Shown: piece after piece, positions 55,856-64,000 of the stretch
Numbering within the stretch: the stretch's first letter is position 1
Layout: each line of letters starts with the position of its first letter
Assembly: GCA_913057725.1 (NCBI GenBank)
Contig: CAJXOS010000004.1
Span: forward strand, 1-64,000
Source: an uncultured Lewinella sp.
GTDB taxonomy: Bacteria; Bacteroidota; Bacteroidia; Chitinophagales; Saprospiraceae
Direction: 5' to 3'
DNA: 64,000 nucleotides
Program-made: the position numbers and the translations under genes
The notes under the pieces: generated by a model
What the model was told of the DNA's origin: nothing
Seen by the model: only the letters and a program-made list of their open reading frames with translations
The model's database searches: none

Positions 55856-57373
55856 TTATTTATAGAAGTGATTCGACAAGAAATCGAGGGCATACAGCCA
55901 GAGTCGTTCATAGGGTATAATTTCAGTAATGAAAGTACTTTGTCCAGCCTTTTCGAGTGGATATCGCTCCAGGCGATCCAGGTGCTTAGCGGCTTTTCGC
56001 TGTACGGCAGCTCGATGAAACGCGTTCTTCGGCAACTCTAGCAAGGCCTTGATAAAGTAGTACGACCTAAGGGTATCCTCAGAAAACAAATGACGTCTGC
56101 AGTACTGCTCCATGGCGTCTATCTTATCGTAGGTATCTCCATACCGACCACGTGCCACAAAAAACAGAATCTGAATAATCAAGATACTTACGTTAACGCC
56201 TTGCTTATCCTTTGAGAATAATGGTGTCTGATTGAGAAAACGCCCTATTCGGAACTTGGAAAACTCCTCATCCTTAGCAGCCGAAGGTAGCTGTCCAATT
56301 TCTAGCAGAAAGTGAAGATAGGCTTGCAATACACGCCAATACTCGGTGATCTCTTCATTTTGAGCTCGAAAACGAGCATGGCTAGTCACCTGTTTATATA
56401 CCTGATAGGCGATAGAGTACTGCTCTGTATGTAAGGCAAGCGCCAGGTAAGTCTCTTGAAACTTAAACCAGTTGTAAGCTCCCTCGTGCAAAAACGCCAA
56501 GCCCCGGTTGACAAAAGTCTCTACCTCATCAAAACGCCGTAATTGGAAGTGGCAAACTAGTTTTTGATAATAGGCGATTTGCAATGGAACGCTCGCGACA
56601 TAGGGTTTCGCTTCAAAAAACGATATCGCATCATCGCATACTCTATCCGCCTCCGCATAGTTCGAATTTGCAGTGTGAATGCTCATCTCCAGCAAACAGC
56701 CATATAAGTGCAAGGTATAGGAATCGAACTGGACTGTGTAGGGTGCTAAAGACAAATGCGACAGACGAGCTTCTTCGATTAGCTCTCCCCTATTCGCTTT
56801 CTGTCGGACATACTCGGTAATGAATCGAGTATAAATATCTTCAGCAAGGATCTCAGCAGTAACGGTACGCTGTAAGCGCTGGCACAAAGTATCGTACTCC
56901 TGGTATTTCTTATGATTTGGAGCTACAGTACCGTAGTGAAGGCGGATACTACGTGCAATGTCATAAGCTAGATCATTGAATTCGTAGCGCAGGGCTTGAC
57001 GAAGCGTCTGCGTGCCAAGATCAATTCCTGCCAAACGTGCATTCTTTCCTAGTAAAATCTTAACGGCTGCCCAGTTCTTATGCACCTCAAAATAAGCACG
57101 CTGCCTACTGTTATAGGTCGGCTGAGATAAGTCAACCAAAAACAGAGATGCAACTAAGCGATCTACTAAATCTGCTTTCAGTCTGCGAAAAGTCCCCCCT
57201 TTACTTGCACTCCCCGTGATCTCTAGGGCTACCTGCTCCTCACTAGCTCCATCGGCTAGAAGTTCATACATTTCCGCCAGGCGATTGTCTGTTTCCAAGG
57301 GGAAACCTAGCTTACGGATAGCCCGTAGCTTGACCTTGGTAATAATTCTTACTAATTCACGGAGCACCTCCAT
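55856..57373 (-). CDS. all-helical protein of unknown function, family 2 copy B
   Basis: A 505-residue paralogue of the gene at 53287-54831, starting at ATG 57373 (MEVLRELVRIITKVKLRAI). Shared blocks: 'TFRRLKADLVDRLVASLFLV', 'NWAAVKILLGKNA', 'PLQIAYYQKLVCHFQLRRFD', 'NWFKFQETYLALALHTEQYS', 'EEFSKFRIGRFLNQTPLFSK' and 'FHRAAVQRKAAKHLDRL'. Helical, soluble, without a signal peptide. The 82 bp to the LytTR gene upstream on the same strand allow cotranscription, which is the only hint of a regulatory role. Confidence 0.8.
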   Translation of the reverse strand: MEVLRELVRIITKVKLRAIRKLGFPLETDNRLAEMYELLADGASEEQVALEITGSASKGGTFRRLKADLVDRLVASLFLVDLSQPTYNSRQRAYFEVHKNWAAVKILLGKNARLAGIDLGTQTLRQALRYEFNDLAYDIARSIRLHYGTVAPNHKKYQEYDTLCQRLQRTVTAEILAEDIYTRFITEYVRQKANRGELIEEARLSHLSLAPYTVQFDSYTLHLYGCLLEMSIHTANSNYAEADRVCDDAISFFEAKPYVASVPLQIAYYQKLVCHFQLRRFDEVETFVNRGLAFLHEGAYNWFKFQETYLALALHTEQYSIAYQVYKQVTSHARFRAQNEEITEYWRVLQAYLHFLLEIGQLPSAAKDEEFSKFRIGRFLNQTPLFSKDKQGVNVSILIIQILFFVARGRYGDTYDKIDAMEQYCRRHLFSEDTLRSYYFIKALLELPKNAFHRAAVQRKAAKHLDRLERYPLEKAGQSTFITEIIPYERLWLYALDFLSNHFYK

Positions 57374-57455
57374 AAGCCGGTATTACTTCTCTTGACGAGG
57401 CTGTCAAGATAAGAAAAAGACTTACGTAGGAGTGTTGGAATGAGAATTCTTCAGC

Positions 57456-57797
57456 TTACAGAATCAGCATGCGTTCTGTCAGTCCCGAAATGAACGTTCT
57501 ACCTACGGGTAGTGTTTCGGAGGCAACAGTCACTTCTCTTTCCTTAGTATCAATCTTTTCCAGGTACTTGAGATTTACCACAAAGCTTTTATGAATGCGA
57601 GCAAAGGAAGACTCGGGAAGCTTAGTCAATAATTGTCGAAGGGAAATCTTACTGGCGAATTTCTTGCCGTCCAGTAACTTGATGTAGCAATAATTACCCT
57701 CAGCCTGAATGTAGCAGATATGTTTAAACTGTACGCGATGCAGCGTGTGCTGCTTACGGATGAAGAGGTAGGTAGGGTGTGTCTGTGTTGTTGTCAT
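57456..57797 (-). CDS. standalone LytTR DNA-binding protein
   Basis: A 113-residue protein consisting of a LytTR domain alone: 'FKHICYIQAEGNYCYIKLLD', 'KISLRQLLTKLPESSFARIH', 'SFVVNLKYLEKI', 'LPVGRTF'. LytTR domains bind direct repeats upstream of target genes. No receiver domain is attached, so it would need a partner or act constitutively. The nearest receiver-only protein is at 59570. Start at ATG 57797. About 60 bp upstream the minus strand carries CCCCTTATTA (57855-57864), the same core as in the sigma/subtilase control region. Confidence 0.88.
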   Translation of the reverse strand: MTTTQTHPTYLFIRKQHTLHRVQFKHICYIQAEGNYCYIKLLDGKKFASKISLRQLLTKLPESSFARIHKSFVVNLKYLEKIDTKEREVTVASETLPVGRTFISGLTERMLIL

Positions 57798-58011
57798 ATT
57801 CGTTAAATCAGCACACGCTATTGGATCAGCATATGCAAAGTACTCGTTGTTCTATAATAAGGGGGGTGGAAGCAGCAAAATGCAACTAACTTGGATATTA
57901 CAGATGGGGCTTGTTGGTCTAGTAGTTAGTTTGCAACTCTTACCGGATGGCTACTCCCGATGAATATGAGCTAGGATCAAAGGTAAGAAAATTGATGCAA
58001 ACCTAAGGGTT

Positions 58012-58692
58012 TCAAATTTTCCGCTGCTTTTGCCATACTGCGCGATAGGGAACGGGGGCTTCACAAGTAATCTTCTCCTGTACTGAAACTGGATCATAAA
58101 AAGTAAGTGATCGCGCATGCAAGGCGATACTGTTTTCGGCATCCGCTAGTTGGCTCCCATACTTAGTATCTCCAACAATCGGGCAACCAATTGCTGCCAA
58201 CTGTGCTCGAATCTGGTGGTACCTCCCGGTATGCAGCGTCACTTCTAGCCAGGTACGGTTTGTTTCACGGTGAATTATTCGATAGCTCAGCTTAGCAGGG
58301 CTCGTACCTTTATGTGCTGCAGGAAACACAACACTACGCTTTTCACGCTGGTCTTTCAGCAAGTGATGCTCCAATATCCCATTCTGGTCAGGAGGGCTAC
58401 CACTACAAATAGCCCAATAAACCTTTTGGACTTGTCGCTCTGCAAATTGCTGATTGAGAAAACGCAGGCTACTTTTCTTTTTTGCCAGAAGCAGTACACC
58501 ACTAACCGGTCGATCGAGGCGATGCACAATTCCCAAATATGGTTGCTCGCGCCTACCCGTTTCCTTGAGATAAGATCGCACCTGCTCTTCAGCAGAAGGA
58601 TAGTCCCATACCGGTTCCACGGTTAGGCCGGACGGCTTGTTGATCGCCAGCCAATGTGAAGTTTCCTGCAGCACGGTCCAATCGTACTTCAT
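58012..58692 (-). CDS. RluA-family RNA pseudouridine synthase
   Basis: It converts uridine to pseudouridine in rRNA or tRNA. 226 residues, the short form without an S4 domain. The catalytic motif is 'GIVHRLDRPVSGVLLLAK' (Asp60), preceded by 'LAINKPSGLTVEP' and followed by 'LEVTLHTGRYHQIRAQLA' and 'CPIVGDTKYG', all typical. Its start ATG shares one base with the stop of the upstream SGNH-like gene (TGATG), so the two are translationally coupled. The target nucleotide cannot be set. Confidence 0.93.
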   Translation of the reverse strand: MKYDWTVLQETSHWLAINKPSGLTVEPVWDYPSAEEQVRSYLKETGRREQPYLGIVHRLDRPVSGVLLLAKKKSSLRFLNQQFAERQVQKVYWAICSGSPPDQNGILEHHLLKDQREKRSVVFPAAHKGTSPAKLSYRIIHRETNRTWLEVTLHTGRYHQIRAQLAAIGCPIVGDTKYGSQLADAENSIALHARSLTFYDPVSVQEKITCEAPVPYRAVWQKQRKI

Positions 58693-59336
58693 CAGCGGGA
58701 GTTTTGATCGTAGTAGCGTTCAGGTAATTCCTGTAATTCCGTAGCAAGCCATTTTGCTAGTTCAGCATGCCCTGACTCATCAAGCAACTCTCGGTTGCCA
58801 GATAAATGGCGCCGCCAATCCTGTTCAAGAATAACGACCTCATATTTTTTCGCTAGATCGGTCCAAGAAACCGCGGCATTTGCATTCCGTACCGACATAT
58901 CGAGAATATAGATAGGAAGTTGGGGATAGGCAGCCCGAATAGTACCGAGTAATTGTTGCCAGGATTCTACTTGGTGAGCCGGAGTAAGATTCTGCCCATC
59001 TATATCCTCGCCCAACGCTAATAACAAAGCGTCAATTCGTTGCTGAAGTATCCAGGAAATACGTGCGGCGGCTCCCGTTACTGTCTCTCCCGTGATTCCT
59101 GCATTTACCACCTTCACCACCTGATTAGGTTGGCTCAAAAGTTCGGCTAAGTGTGTCGGATAGGCTTGCTCTGGCTCCACATTATGGCCAATTGTATTGG
59201 TGCCTCCCAGGCAAACTAACTTCCAAGGGCGTATTGAATTTACGCTCTTATTATTCTCATCTGCGGGCTGTTCACCATCTTGGCAACCGAAGAGAACAAG
59301 CATCAAAACCAATAAGAAAAGAGAAGATCGAACCAT
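58692..59336 (-). CDS. SGNH/GDSL hydrolase-like lipoprotein with lost catalytic residues
   Basis: A 214-residue protein with a lipoprotein signal (lipobox LFGC, Cys18). The fold matches TesA-type arylesterases: 'VCLGGTNTIGHNVEPEQAYP', 'VNAGITGETVTGAAARI', 'DALLLALGEDIDGQNL', 'LPIYILDMSV'. However, block I, normally GDSLT with the nucleophile Ser, is GGTNT (44-48). Block III, normally GANDG, is GEDID. The catalytic D..HPN block V appears shortened to 'DESGHAELA'. Only block II (NAG) is intact. The sequence therefore predicts a protein that keeps the fold but not the classical triad. Overlap of one base with the pseudouridine synthase start. Confidence 0.82.
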   Translation of the reverse strand: MVRSSLFLLVLMLVLFGCQDGEQPADENNKSVNSIRPWKLVCLGGTNTIGHNVEPEQAYPTHLAELLSQPNQVVKVVNAGITGETVTGAAARISWILQQRIDALLLALGEDIDGQNLTPAHQVESWQQLLGTIRAAYPQLPIYILDMSVRNANAAVSWTDLAKKYEVVILEQDWRRHLSGNRELLDESGHAELAKWLATELQELPERYYDQNSR

Positions 59337-59569
59337 AGCTAGACCAAATGTAGCTATTCACGATTTAAGTAAGCTCATATTGTAACCTTTGTCCGCAAAA
59401 ATCACCTTACTTACAAAACAATTTAATATTTTCACAAATATAAAATAATCAGCTACTGAGGCCCATACCTTGCTCCGCTGACTACATACTATGAACAGAT
59501 ACTTGCCCGACTAATTGGTGCGTTTAGCACTAGGCAAAACCGTGCAAAAAAGTATTAACACAAAACCTA

Positions 59570-59986
59570 ATGGATAATCCCAATAAGATCCTCTTCGTAG
59601 AGGACAACCCACAAGATGTACGACTCTTCCAATATGCCCTAGGCCAGCTGGATCGTCCCATTGATCTGCTACATTTTGAGAATGGTCGTGCTCTGTTGGA
59701 AGATCTCTCAAATATTTATCCTGCTTCTGTAACCTGTGTTTTGGTAGATCTCAACATGCCCTTTGTTGATGGCTTTGAAGTTATTTCAGCTCTCCGAAGC
59801 AACTCGGATTTCCACCATACGCCAATCATCGTGTTCACCAATACTAATTCTAACGAAGAACGTCTGCGTTGTTATGAATTAGGGGCAAATGCCTACGTAC
59901 CCAAGCCACTAGAGATTGAAGACCTAGTAAAGGCGGTGCGGAGTATTTTTGACTTCTGGGTGGAGACGAATGTGAGGGTCATGTAA
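59570..59986 (+). CDS. single-domain response regulator
   Basis: A 138-residue receiver domain with no output domain. The acidic pocket Glu11-Asp12 (FVEDNPQD), phospho-acceptor Asp60 (VLVDLNMP), switch Thr90 (VFTNT) and Lys112 (YVPKP) are all present, so it should be phosphorylatable. This subtype ('..EDNP.D..L...A') is usually paired with hybrid or phytochrome-like kinases; none is in the window. Start at ATG 59570. It is divergent from the SGNH-like gene. Confidence 0.92.
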   Translation: MDNPNKILFVEDNPQDVRLFQYALGQLDRPIDLLHFENGRALLEDLSNIYPASVTCVLVDLNMPFVDGFEVISALRSNSDFHHTPIIVFTNTNSNEERLRCYELGANAYVPKPLEIEDLVKAVRSIFDFWVETNVRVM

Positions 59987-60032
59987 CGCACAACTAAGTA
60001 TCTCCTTAATCTAGAGCTCACTGTGCTAATTC

Positions 60033-60968
60033 TTATGACTCGTCCTTTTGTAGAAAGGCAATATTTCGTTGTAGACCGGTAAATTTAGTTCGCTTCACTG
60101 CCGACTTGCGGAACACCTCACGGAAGACCTCTTCCGTCAGTTCTTCCCAATCTGTTTTCCTTAATTGGAGCAGGTCTGGGTGCGGTTCAAATTCAGACTC
60201 CTCATGGGGTTTAGCGAAACGATTCCAAGGGCATACCTGTTGGCAGATGTCACAACCAAACATCCAGTTCTCCATCTTGCCATTGAACTCTTCCGGGATA
60301 GCCTCACGCAATTCAATTGTGAGGTAAGAGATACATTTACTAGCATCTAGTTTATATCCCTCTTGGTCAATTGCATCTGTCGGGCAAGCATCGATACAGC
60401 GCGTACAGGTTCCACAATAGTCCTTCATGGGAGGATCAGGTGGAAGCTCTAGATCAATAATTAACTCTGCCAAGAAAAAATAGGAGCCTGCCTTGGGGTG
60501 AATTAGTAGTGTATGTTTTCCCATCCACCCATTGCCGGCTCGACGGGCCCAATCTCTCTCCATAACCGGGGCTGAGTCTACGAATACACGCCCCTCAATG
60601 GCACTAATATTATCACTGATGTACTGATATAGCTCTCGGAGCTTGTCCTTAATCACAAAGTGATAGTCCTTACCATAGGCATACTGACTAATCTTCGGTG
60701 CAGTATTGTCTTCTTGTTGAGCTGGATTGTGATAATTATACATCAAACTGATGACCGACTTCGCACCAGGGACGAGCTTCGTTGGGTCAACACGTTTGTC
60801 AAAATGATTGGCCATATAGGCCATTTCCCCATGGTATCCCTTATTGAGCCAAGCTTCGAGGCGCCTGGCTTCCTCCTCCATAAAGCCGGCCTTTGCAACT
60901 CCCACAAAGGAGAATCCAAGTCGGTGTGCCTCTTGCACAATTAGCTGCTTGGCCGTTTGTTGATCCAT
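60033..60968 (-). CDS. queG: epoxyqueuosine reductase
   Basis: QueG carries out the last step of queuosine synthesis in tRNA, reducing epoxyqueuosine with cobalamin and two [4Fe-4S] clusters. The 311 residues (start ATG 60968; the open frame reaches a TTG at 60989) match the short bacterial form without HEAT repeats. Cluster ligands are visible in 'CGTCTRCIDACPTDAI' (near 185-200) and 'CDICQQVCPWN' (near 240). The N-terminal DUF1730-like part contains 'YHGEMAYMANHFDKRVDP' and 'KDYHFVIKDKL'. 'DSAPVMERDWARRAGNGWMG' holds the conserved active-site Asp. Confidence 0.95.
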   Translation of the reverse strand: MDQQTAKQLIVQEAHRLGFSFVGVAKAGFMEEEARRLEAWLNKGYHGEMAYMANHFDKRVDPTKLVPGAKSVISLMYNYHNPAQQEDNTAPKISQYAYGKDYHFVIKDKLRELYQYISDNISAIEGRVFVDSAPVMERDWARRAGNGWMGKHTLLIHPKAGSYFFLAELIIDLELPPDPPMKDYCGTCTRCIDACPTDAIDQEGYKLDASKCISYLTIELREAIPEEFNGKMENWMFGCDICQQVCPWNRFAKPHEESEFEPHPDLLQLRKTDWEELTEEVFREVFRKSAVKRTKFTGLQRNIAFLQKDES

Positions 60969-61238
60969 CAGGATAAATGAACTGTTCAAGACATTTTACT
61001 TCACTGAAAGATAAATTTCTCCCAGAAAGTAACCTTATCCCCCCACCCACGTATAATGAAATGGTTTAATGCATGCTATTTCTGTAGCATTAGGTCTCGG
61101 CATCTGGGGGGAAGTCGGGACCTTCCTTTTTATAGGATAGTAGCATCAAAAAGTAGAAGATGGACACTGAGAATTGGTCACATTGATCCAAACAATCAAT
61201 AAACCTACTGTTTCCATCTCCTACCCTTTCTGCAATAC

Positions 61239-64000
61239 TTACATTTTCGTCACTTTCTGTACGAGTATCTCTTCTCCATTTGCTGTCTCTAAGCGGAGCA
61301 TATATAGCCCATTGCGCAGGCTACTCATATCAATAAAGAAGCGATTATCTTCCAGTGCCTCTTCTGCGCGATACACCAGGCGGCCACTCAAGTCGTAGAT
61401 ACGGATGTTAACTAAGCCAATCCGATCCAGATGAACGGTAAGGATATCAGAAGTTGGATTCGGGAATAGCTTCGTTTTGGCAAAGAGGTCAAGACCTGAA
61501 CAGTCCTCATCAATGCCATTGTCTGCAATCTCATTGGCTTGCGGATAAATATCGCCATTGGTATCATCACAATCCTCATTGTTTAGAGAATAGCCATCCG
61601 GCAGATCACCACAAATGGTAATAGCATCGGCAGCATCTCCAAAGCCATCACTATCTGAATCACGGTAGTAGGTGAAAAGTGGTAAGCCTTCATCTATTTC
61701 ACCATTACAATCATTATCAAGGTCATCACACACCTCTGGTGCACCAGGGTATACCACATTGATCGTATCATCACAGTCTCCATCGATTTGTTGGAGCTCT
61801 GCAGCAATGAAAGCTGTCGCTGATGGACGTTCACAACTTACAATTTGCTCTCCACTACTATAGCCATCGGTATCAGCATCTGTATACCACTCCTGGCCTG
61901 GGAATTCAATTGCATCACTATCATCACAGTCCGTATCGGCAGCAATCAATTCGCTAGCCAAGAAACCATCCTGAGGGCGTTCACAGTTCACTACTACCCC
62001 ACTCACTGAACCATAACCATCCAGGTCAGCATCCAGGAACCATTCCTGGCCTGGGAATTTGTTACTGTCTTGGTCATCACAATCGGTGTCGACGGCACTT
62101 AGTTCTGCCTCTAGAAAACCGAAGGCTGGGCGCTCACAGCTAACTTCTGTGCTTCCATCGCCATAGTTATCGCCATCGCGATCGAGATACCAAACTTGGC
62201 CCGGGAATTCATCATCATCGGAATCATCACAATCCGTATTATCTGCCACAAAACCAGCAGGAGCACTACAAGCTAGTTCTAGTATTGCAGGGTCTCCAAA
62301 ACCATCCTCATCCGTATCCGCATAGAAGCTTAGCAAGACACCCTCATCAATTTCACCATCACAATCATTATCTCTACCATCACAAATCTCTGGCGCTCCA
62401 GGATAAACTTGATCAGTGGTGTCGTCGCAGTCTTCATAGCTATAGAAACCATCACCGTCTTCATCCTTGTAGAATAAGCTACGTGCTAGCTCGAAAGCAT
62501 CTAGCCCCAGCTCAATTCCCATCAATCGTCCAGGTACATCGTCCACCGGTGGGTGAATTCCACCCCAAATACGAGAGAGGCTACATTGATCGGAAGCATC
62601 TCGATAGGTAGCCCACTGCAAGGTAATATCCATGCTTGGGCCATCTTCGAATACCAGAAACTCGTCCTCTTCAGCAAAGAACTCTCCCATTCCACCAGGG
62701 AAAAATGGATCACCAGTCAAGGCAGTAAGCATTTCCGCTGCTGCCCTTGAATAGGTAGAGTGACCTGATACATAACCCGCAAAGTTGGGCGACACGAAGG
62801 TTGGTCTTTGATATGGCCACCAATTGTCAGCCAAAATCCAACCAACACCTGCCTCCTGAATCTCAGGCACAGTAATAAAATCTGGTCCACGCCAAGCCAA
62901 AAACTTGACCTTTCCAATATTTTGCCCCGTTGCGCCAGCAAGTGGGTCACCGGCTTCTACCAACTCGATGAGGCCATCTAAAAGTGGTACTCCAGCAGGG
63001 TGATAATTAGCTCTGCCTGGATCGGTACTTTGTCCCAATTCCGCCATACCACGCAAGGCAGAAATTGGTCGCAAATAGTCATACCATCCTTTGACACCCC
63101 AGACGGTAACAGCTGCATCGTGCATTGCGCCACCTAAAGCCAGATAACACTTTACATCCCACTCTAATTCTCCTAATTCTTCACCTTCGCCACCGAATTT
63201 ACGTTCCAACAGCGGATGGTCATTCACATAGTTCAGGATCGTAAACCAGTGTCCTGGCGGTGTTTCAGAATCTGGCCCATCGGCCCAGAATTCAGCGAGA
63301 ATACGTGCGTAATCACCTCGAGGCACCATTTGTGGCTCGTAAGGCTCGCCTGTTACAGGGTTGAGATCCCAGCCTTCACCAATATCACCACCATCTACCA
63401 GGTTATAGAAATCACGAAGACCTTCAATAGTAGTGGGATAATCTTCAACAGCAATATTACCAATGCTTGCAGGAGAGATATCCCACATCACTCCATCATC
63501 AGGAGACAGGTGGGAAGACCAAGCAGCTACCAGTGCAAAAGTCAACTGGTACTCTTCTGACATGGCATCCGGTTCGTCAACATTGAGATATGGTGGAGCG
63601 CCTGGATCGTGGTAAACGTAGTATGGATTACCGTCACGCTCATAGATATTAAGATCCTCAGTAGACAACGCAAAAGGAGTAACAACACCCCATTCTGGAC
63701 TGAGAAATGGTGGTGTAGCTCCAGGAATGACATTGCCTCCCTGATCGACAAACACCTCAAGCGTCAATGGCTGCCAGCGGTTATAATCAGTAATATCAGG
63801 GTTACCCGGAAGTCCTACAATGAGTGGGTCATTAACTGGCTCGTAAAACAAGTTTTCGTATTCACCCTCCTCATTAGAACCATCTTGTAAGCCAAACGCA
63901 ATCAGCTCTTGGGCGATGTAGTTACCCAATGCTGCAGGTGAGCCTGTTTCGTAGTCGGTAGAGGTAATTAACTCATCGTAGCCTAAGTCTGCAAAATGCG
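61239..64000 (-). CDS. T9SS-exported vanadium haloperoxidase-like protein, 5' end outside window
   Basis: The frame is open through the right edge (the residues HFADLGYDELITSTDYETG precede the first in-frame TTG at 63929), so the N-terminus is missing. The first 480 residues resemble the PAP2/vanadium haloperoxidase superfamily: 'GWYDYLRPISALRGM', 'FAGYVSGHSTYSRAAAEM' (the SGH-Ser/Arg motif) and 'SLSRIWGGIHPPVDDVPGRL', supplying the expected Arg and His ligands. Then come about seven calcium-type cassettes ('DGFYSYEDCDD', 'CDGRDNDCDGEIDEG', three copies of 'FPGQ.W..D.D.DGY'). The C-terminal 75 residues are a T9SS sorting domain (LFPNPTSDILTVHL ... NGLYMLRLE). A secreted haloperoxidase or phosphatase is likely; halide specificity is unreadable. 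Confidence 0.88.
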   Translation of the reverse strand, partial: HFADLGYDELITSTDYETGSPAALGNYIAQELIAFGLQDGSNEEGEYENLFYEPVNDPLIVGLPGNPDITDYNRWQPLTLEVFVDQGGNVIPGATPPFLSPEWGVVTPFALSTEDLNIYERDGNPYYVYHDPGAPPYLNVDEPDAMSEEYQLTFALVAAWSSHLSPDDGVMWDISPASIGNIAVEDYPTTIEGLRDFYNLVDGGDIGEGWDLNPVTGEPYEPQMVPRGDYARILAEFWADGPDSETPPGHWFTILNYVNDHPLLERKFGGEGEELGELEWDVKCYLALGGAMHDAAVTVWGVKGWYDYLRPISALRGMAELGQSTDPGRANYHPAGVPLLDGLIELVEAGDPLAGATGQNIGKVKFLAWRGPDFITVPEIQEAGVGWILADNWWPYQRPTFVSPNFAGYVSGHSTYSRAAAEMLTALTGDPFFPGGMGEFFAEEDEFLVFEDGPSMDITLQWATYRDASDQCSLSRIWGGIHPPVDDVPGRLMGIELGLDAFELARSLFYKDEDGDGFYSYEDCDDTTDQVYPGAPEICDGRDNDCDGEIDEGVLLSFYADTDEDGFGDPAILELACSAPAGFVADNTDCDDSDDDEFPGQVWYLDRDGDNYGDGSTEVSCERPAFGFLEAELSAVDTDCDDQDSNKFPGQEWFLDADLDGYGSVSGVVVNCERPQDGFLASELIAADTDCDDSDAIEFPGQEWYTDADTDGYSSGEQIVSCERPSATAFIAAELQQIDGDCDDTINVVYPGAPEVCDDLDNDCNGEIDEGLPLFTYYRDSDSDGFGDAADAITICGDLPDGYSLNNEDCDDTNGDIYPQANEIADNGIDEDCSGLDLFAKTKLFPNPTSDILTVHLDRIGLVNIRIYDLSGRLVYRAEEALEDNRFFIDMSSLRNGLYMLRLETANGEEILVQKVTKM

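Noticed and set aside
1-64000. CRISPR arrays, tRNA/rRNA genes, transposases or integrases
   Set aside because: None seen. The repeats present are short tandem or palindromic units without spacer-repeat structure, and no mobile-element protein was recognised.

Overview
The window looks like chromosomal DNA of a Bacteroidota bacterium, most likely from the Saprospiria (Lewinella-like). The reasons are three secreted proteins with C-terminal type IX secretion (T9SS) sorting domains, calcium-type 'DxDxDG...DCDD' cassettes, TAnnTTTG promoter boxes, an ECF-like sigma factor next to a TPR membrane protein, a standalone LytTR regulator, and families of large all-helical proteins of unknown function. 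No rRNA, tRNA, insertion sequence, integrase or CRISPR array was seen.

Layout. 1-3.1 kb: housekeeping genes on the minus strand (a partial outer-membrane protein, coaX, purH), then a 9-bp tandem repeat and a 55-aa small gene with its own terminator. 3.9-21.9 kb: a one-way block of six large genes with almost no recognisable domains. They are a 1,664-aa protein, two paralogous fibre-like proteins plus the wreck of a third copy, a coiled-coil protein, a 1,308-aa DUF6603-like protein and a 691-aa protein. None has a signal peptide, T9SS tail, ATPase or phage core gene nearby. This is the best candidate for an undescribed system. 22.1-23.3 kb: an M20 amidohydrolase, of which a 62-bp relic (92% identical) lies at 36.6 kb.

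23.3-29.6 kb: a compact envelope-signalling or proteolysis module. A sigma factor and a one-TM TPR protein (probable anti-sigma) run on the minus strand. Divergent from them are a subtilisin-like lipoprotein and a membrane-anchored TPR-CHAT protease. The divergent control region has a perfect 11-bp inverted repeat and a shared 13-nt motif. 29.6-36.1 kb: surface proteins (a 1.55-kaa T9SS protein with DUF285-type repeats, a six-repeat beta-propeller-like protein, a collagen-like lipoprotein). 36.7-41.6 kb: clpB, a gene-poor stretch with hairpins, and a dockerin/cohesin-like T9SS protein.

41.9-45.1 kb: two tandem helical paralogues with GTG/TTG starts. 45.2-50.9 kb: a complete RND efflux operon (TolC, adaptor, permease) ending in a strong terminator. 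50.9-57.4 kb: gene-poor DNA with a palindromic intergenic repeat, several hairpins, a structured-RNA candidate at 55.0 kb, a small Cys-containing protein and two more helical paralogues. 57.4-64 kb: LytTR regulator, RluA-type pseudouridine synthase translationally coupled to a catalytically degenerate SGNH-family lipoprotein, single-domain response regulator, queG, and a T9SS-exported vanadium haloperoxidase-like protein that runs off the right edge.
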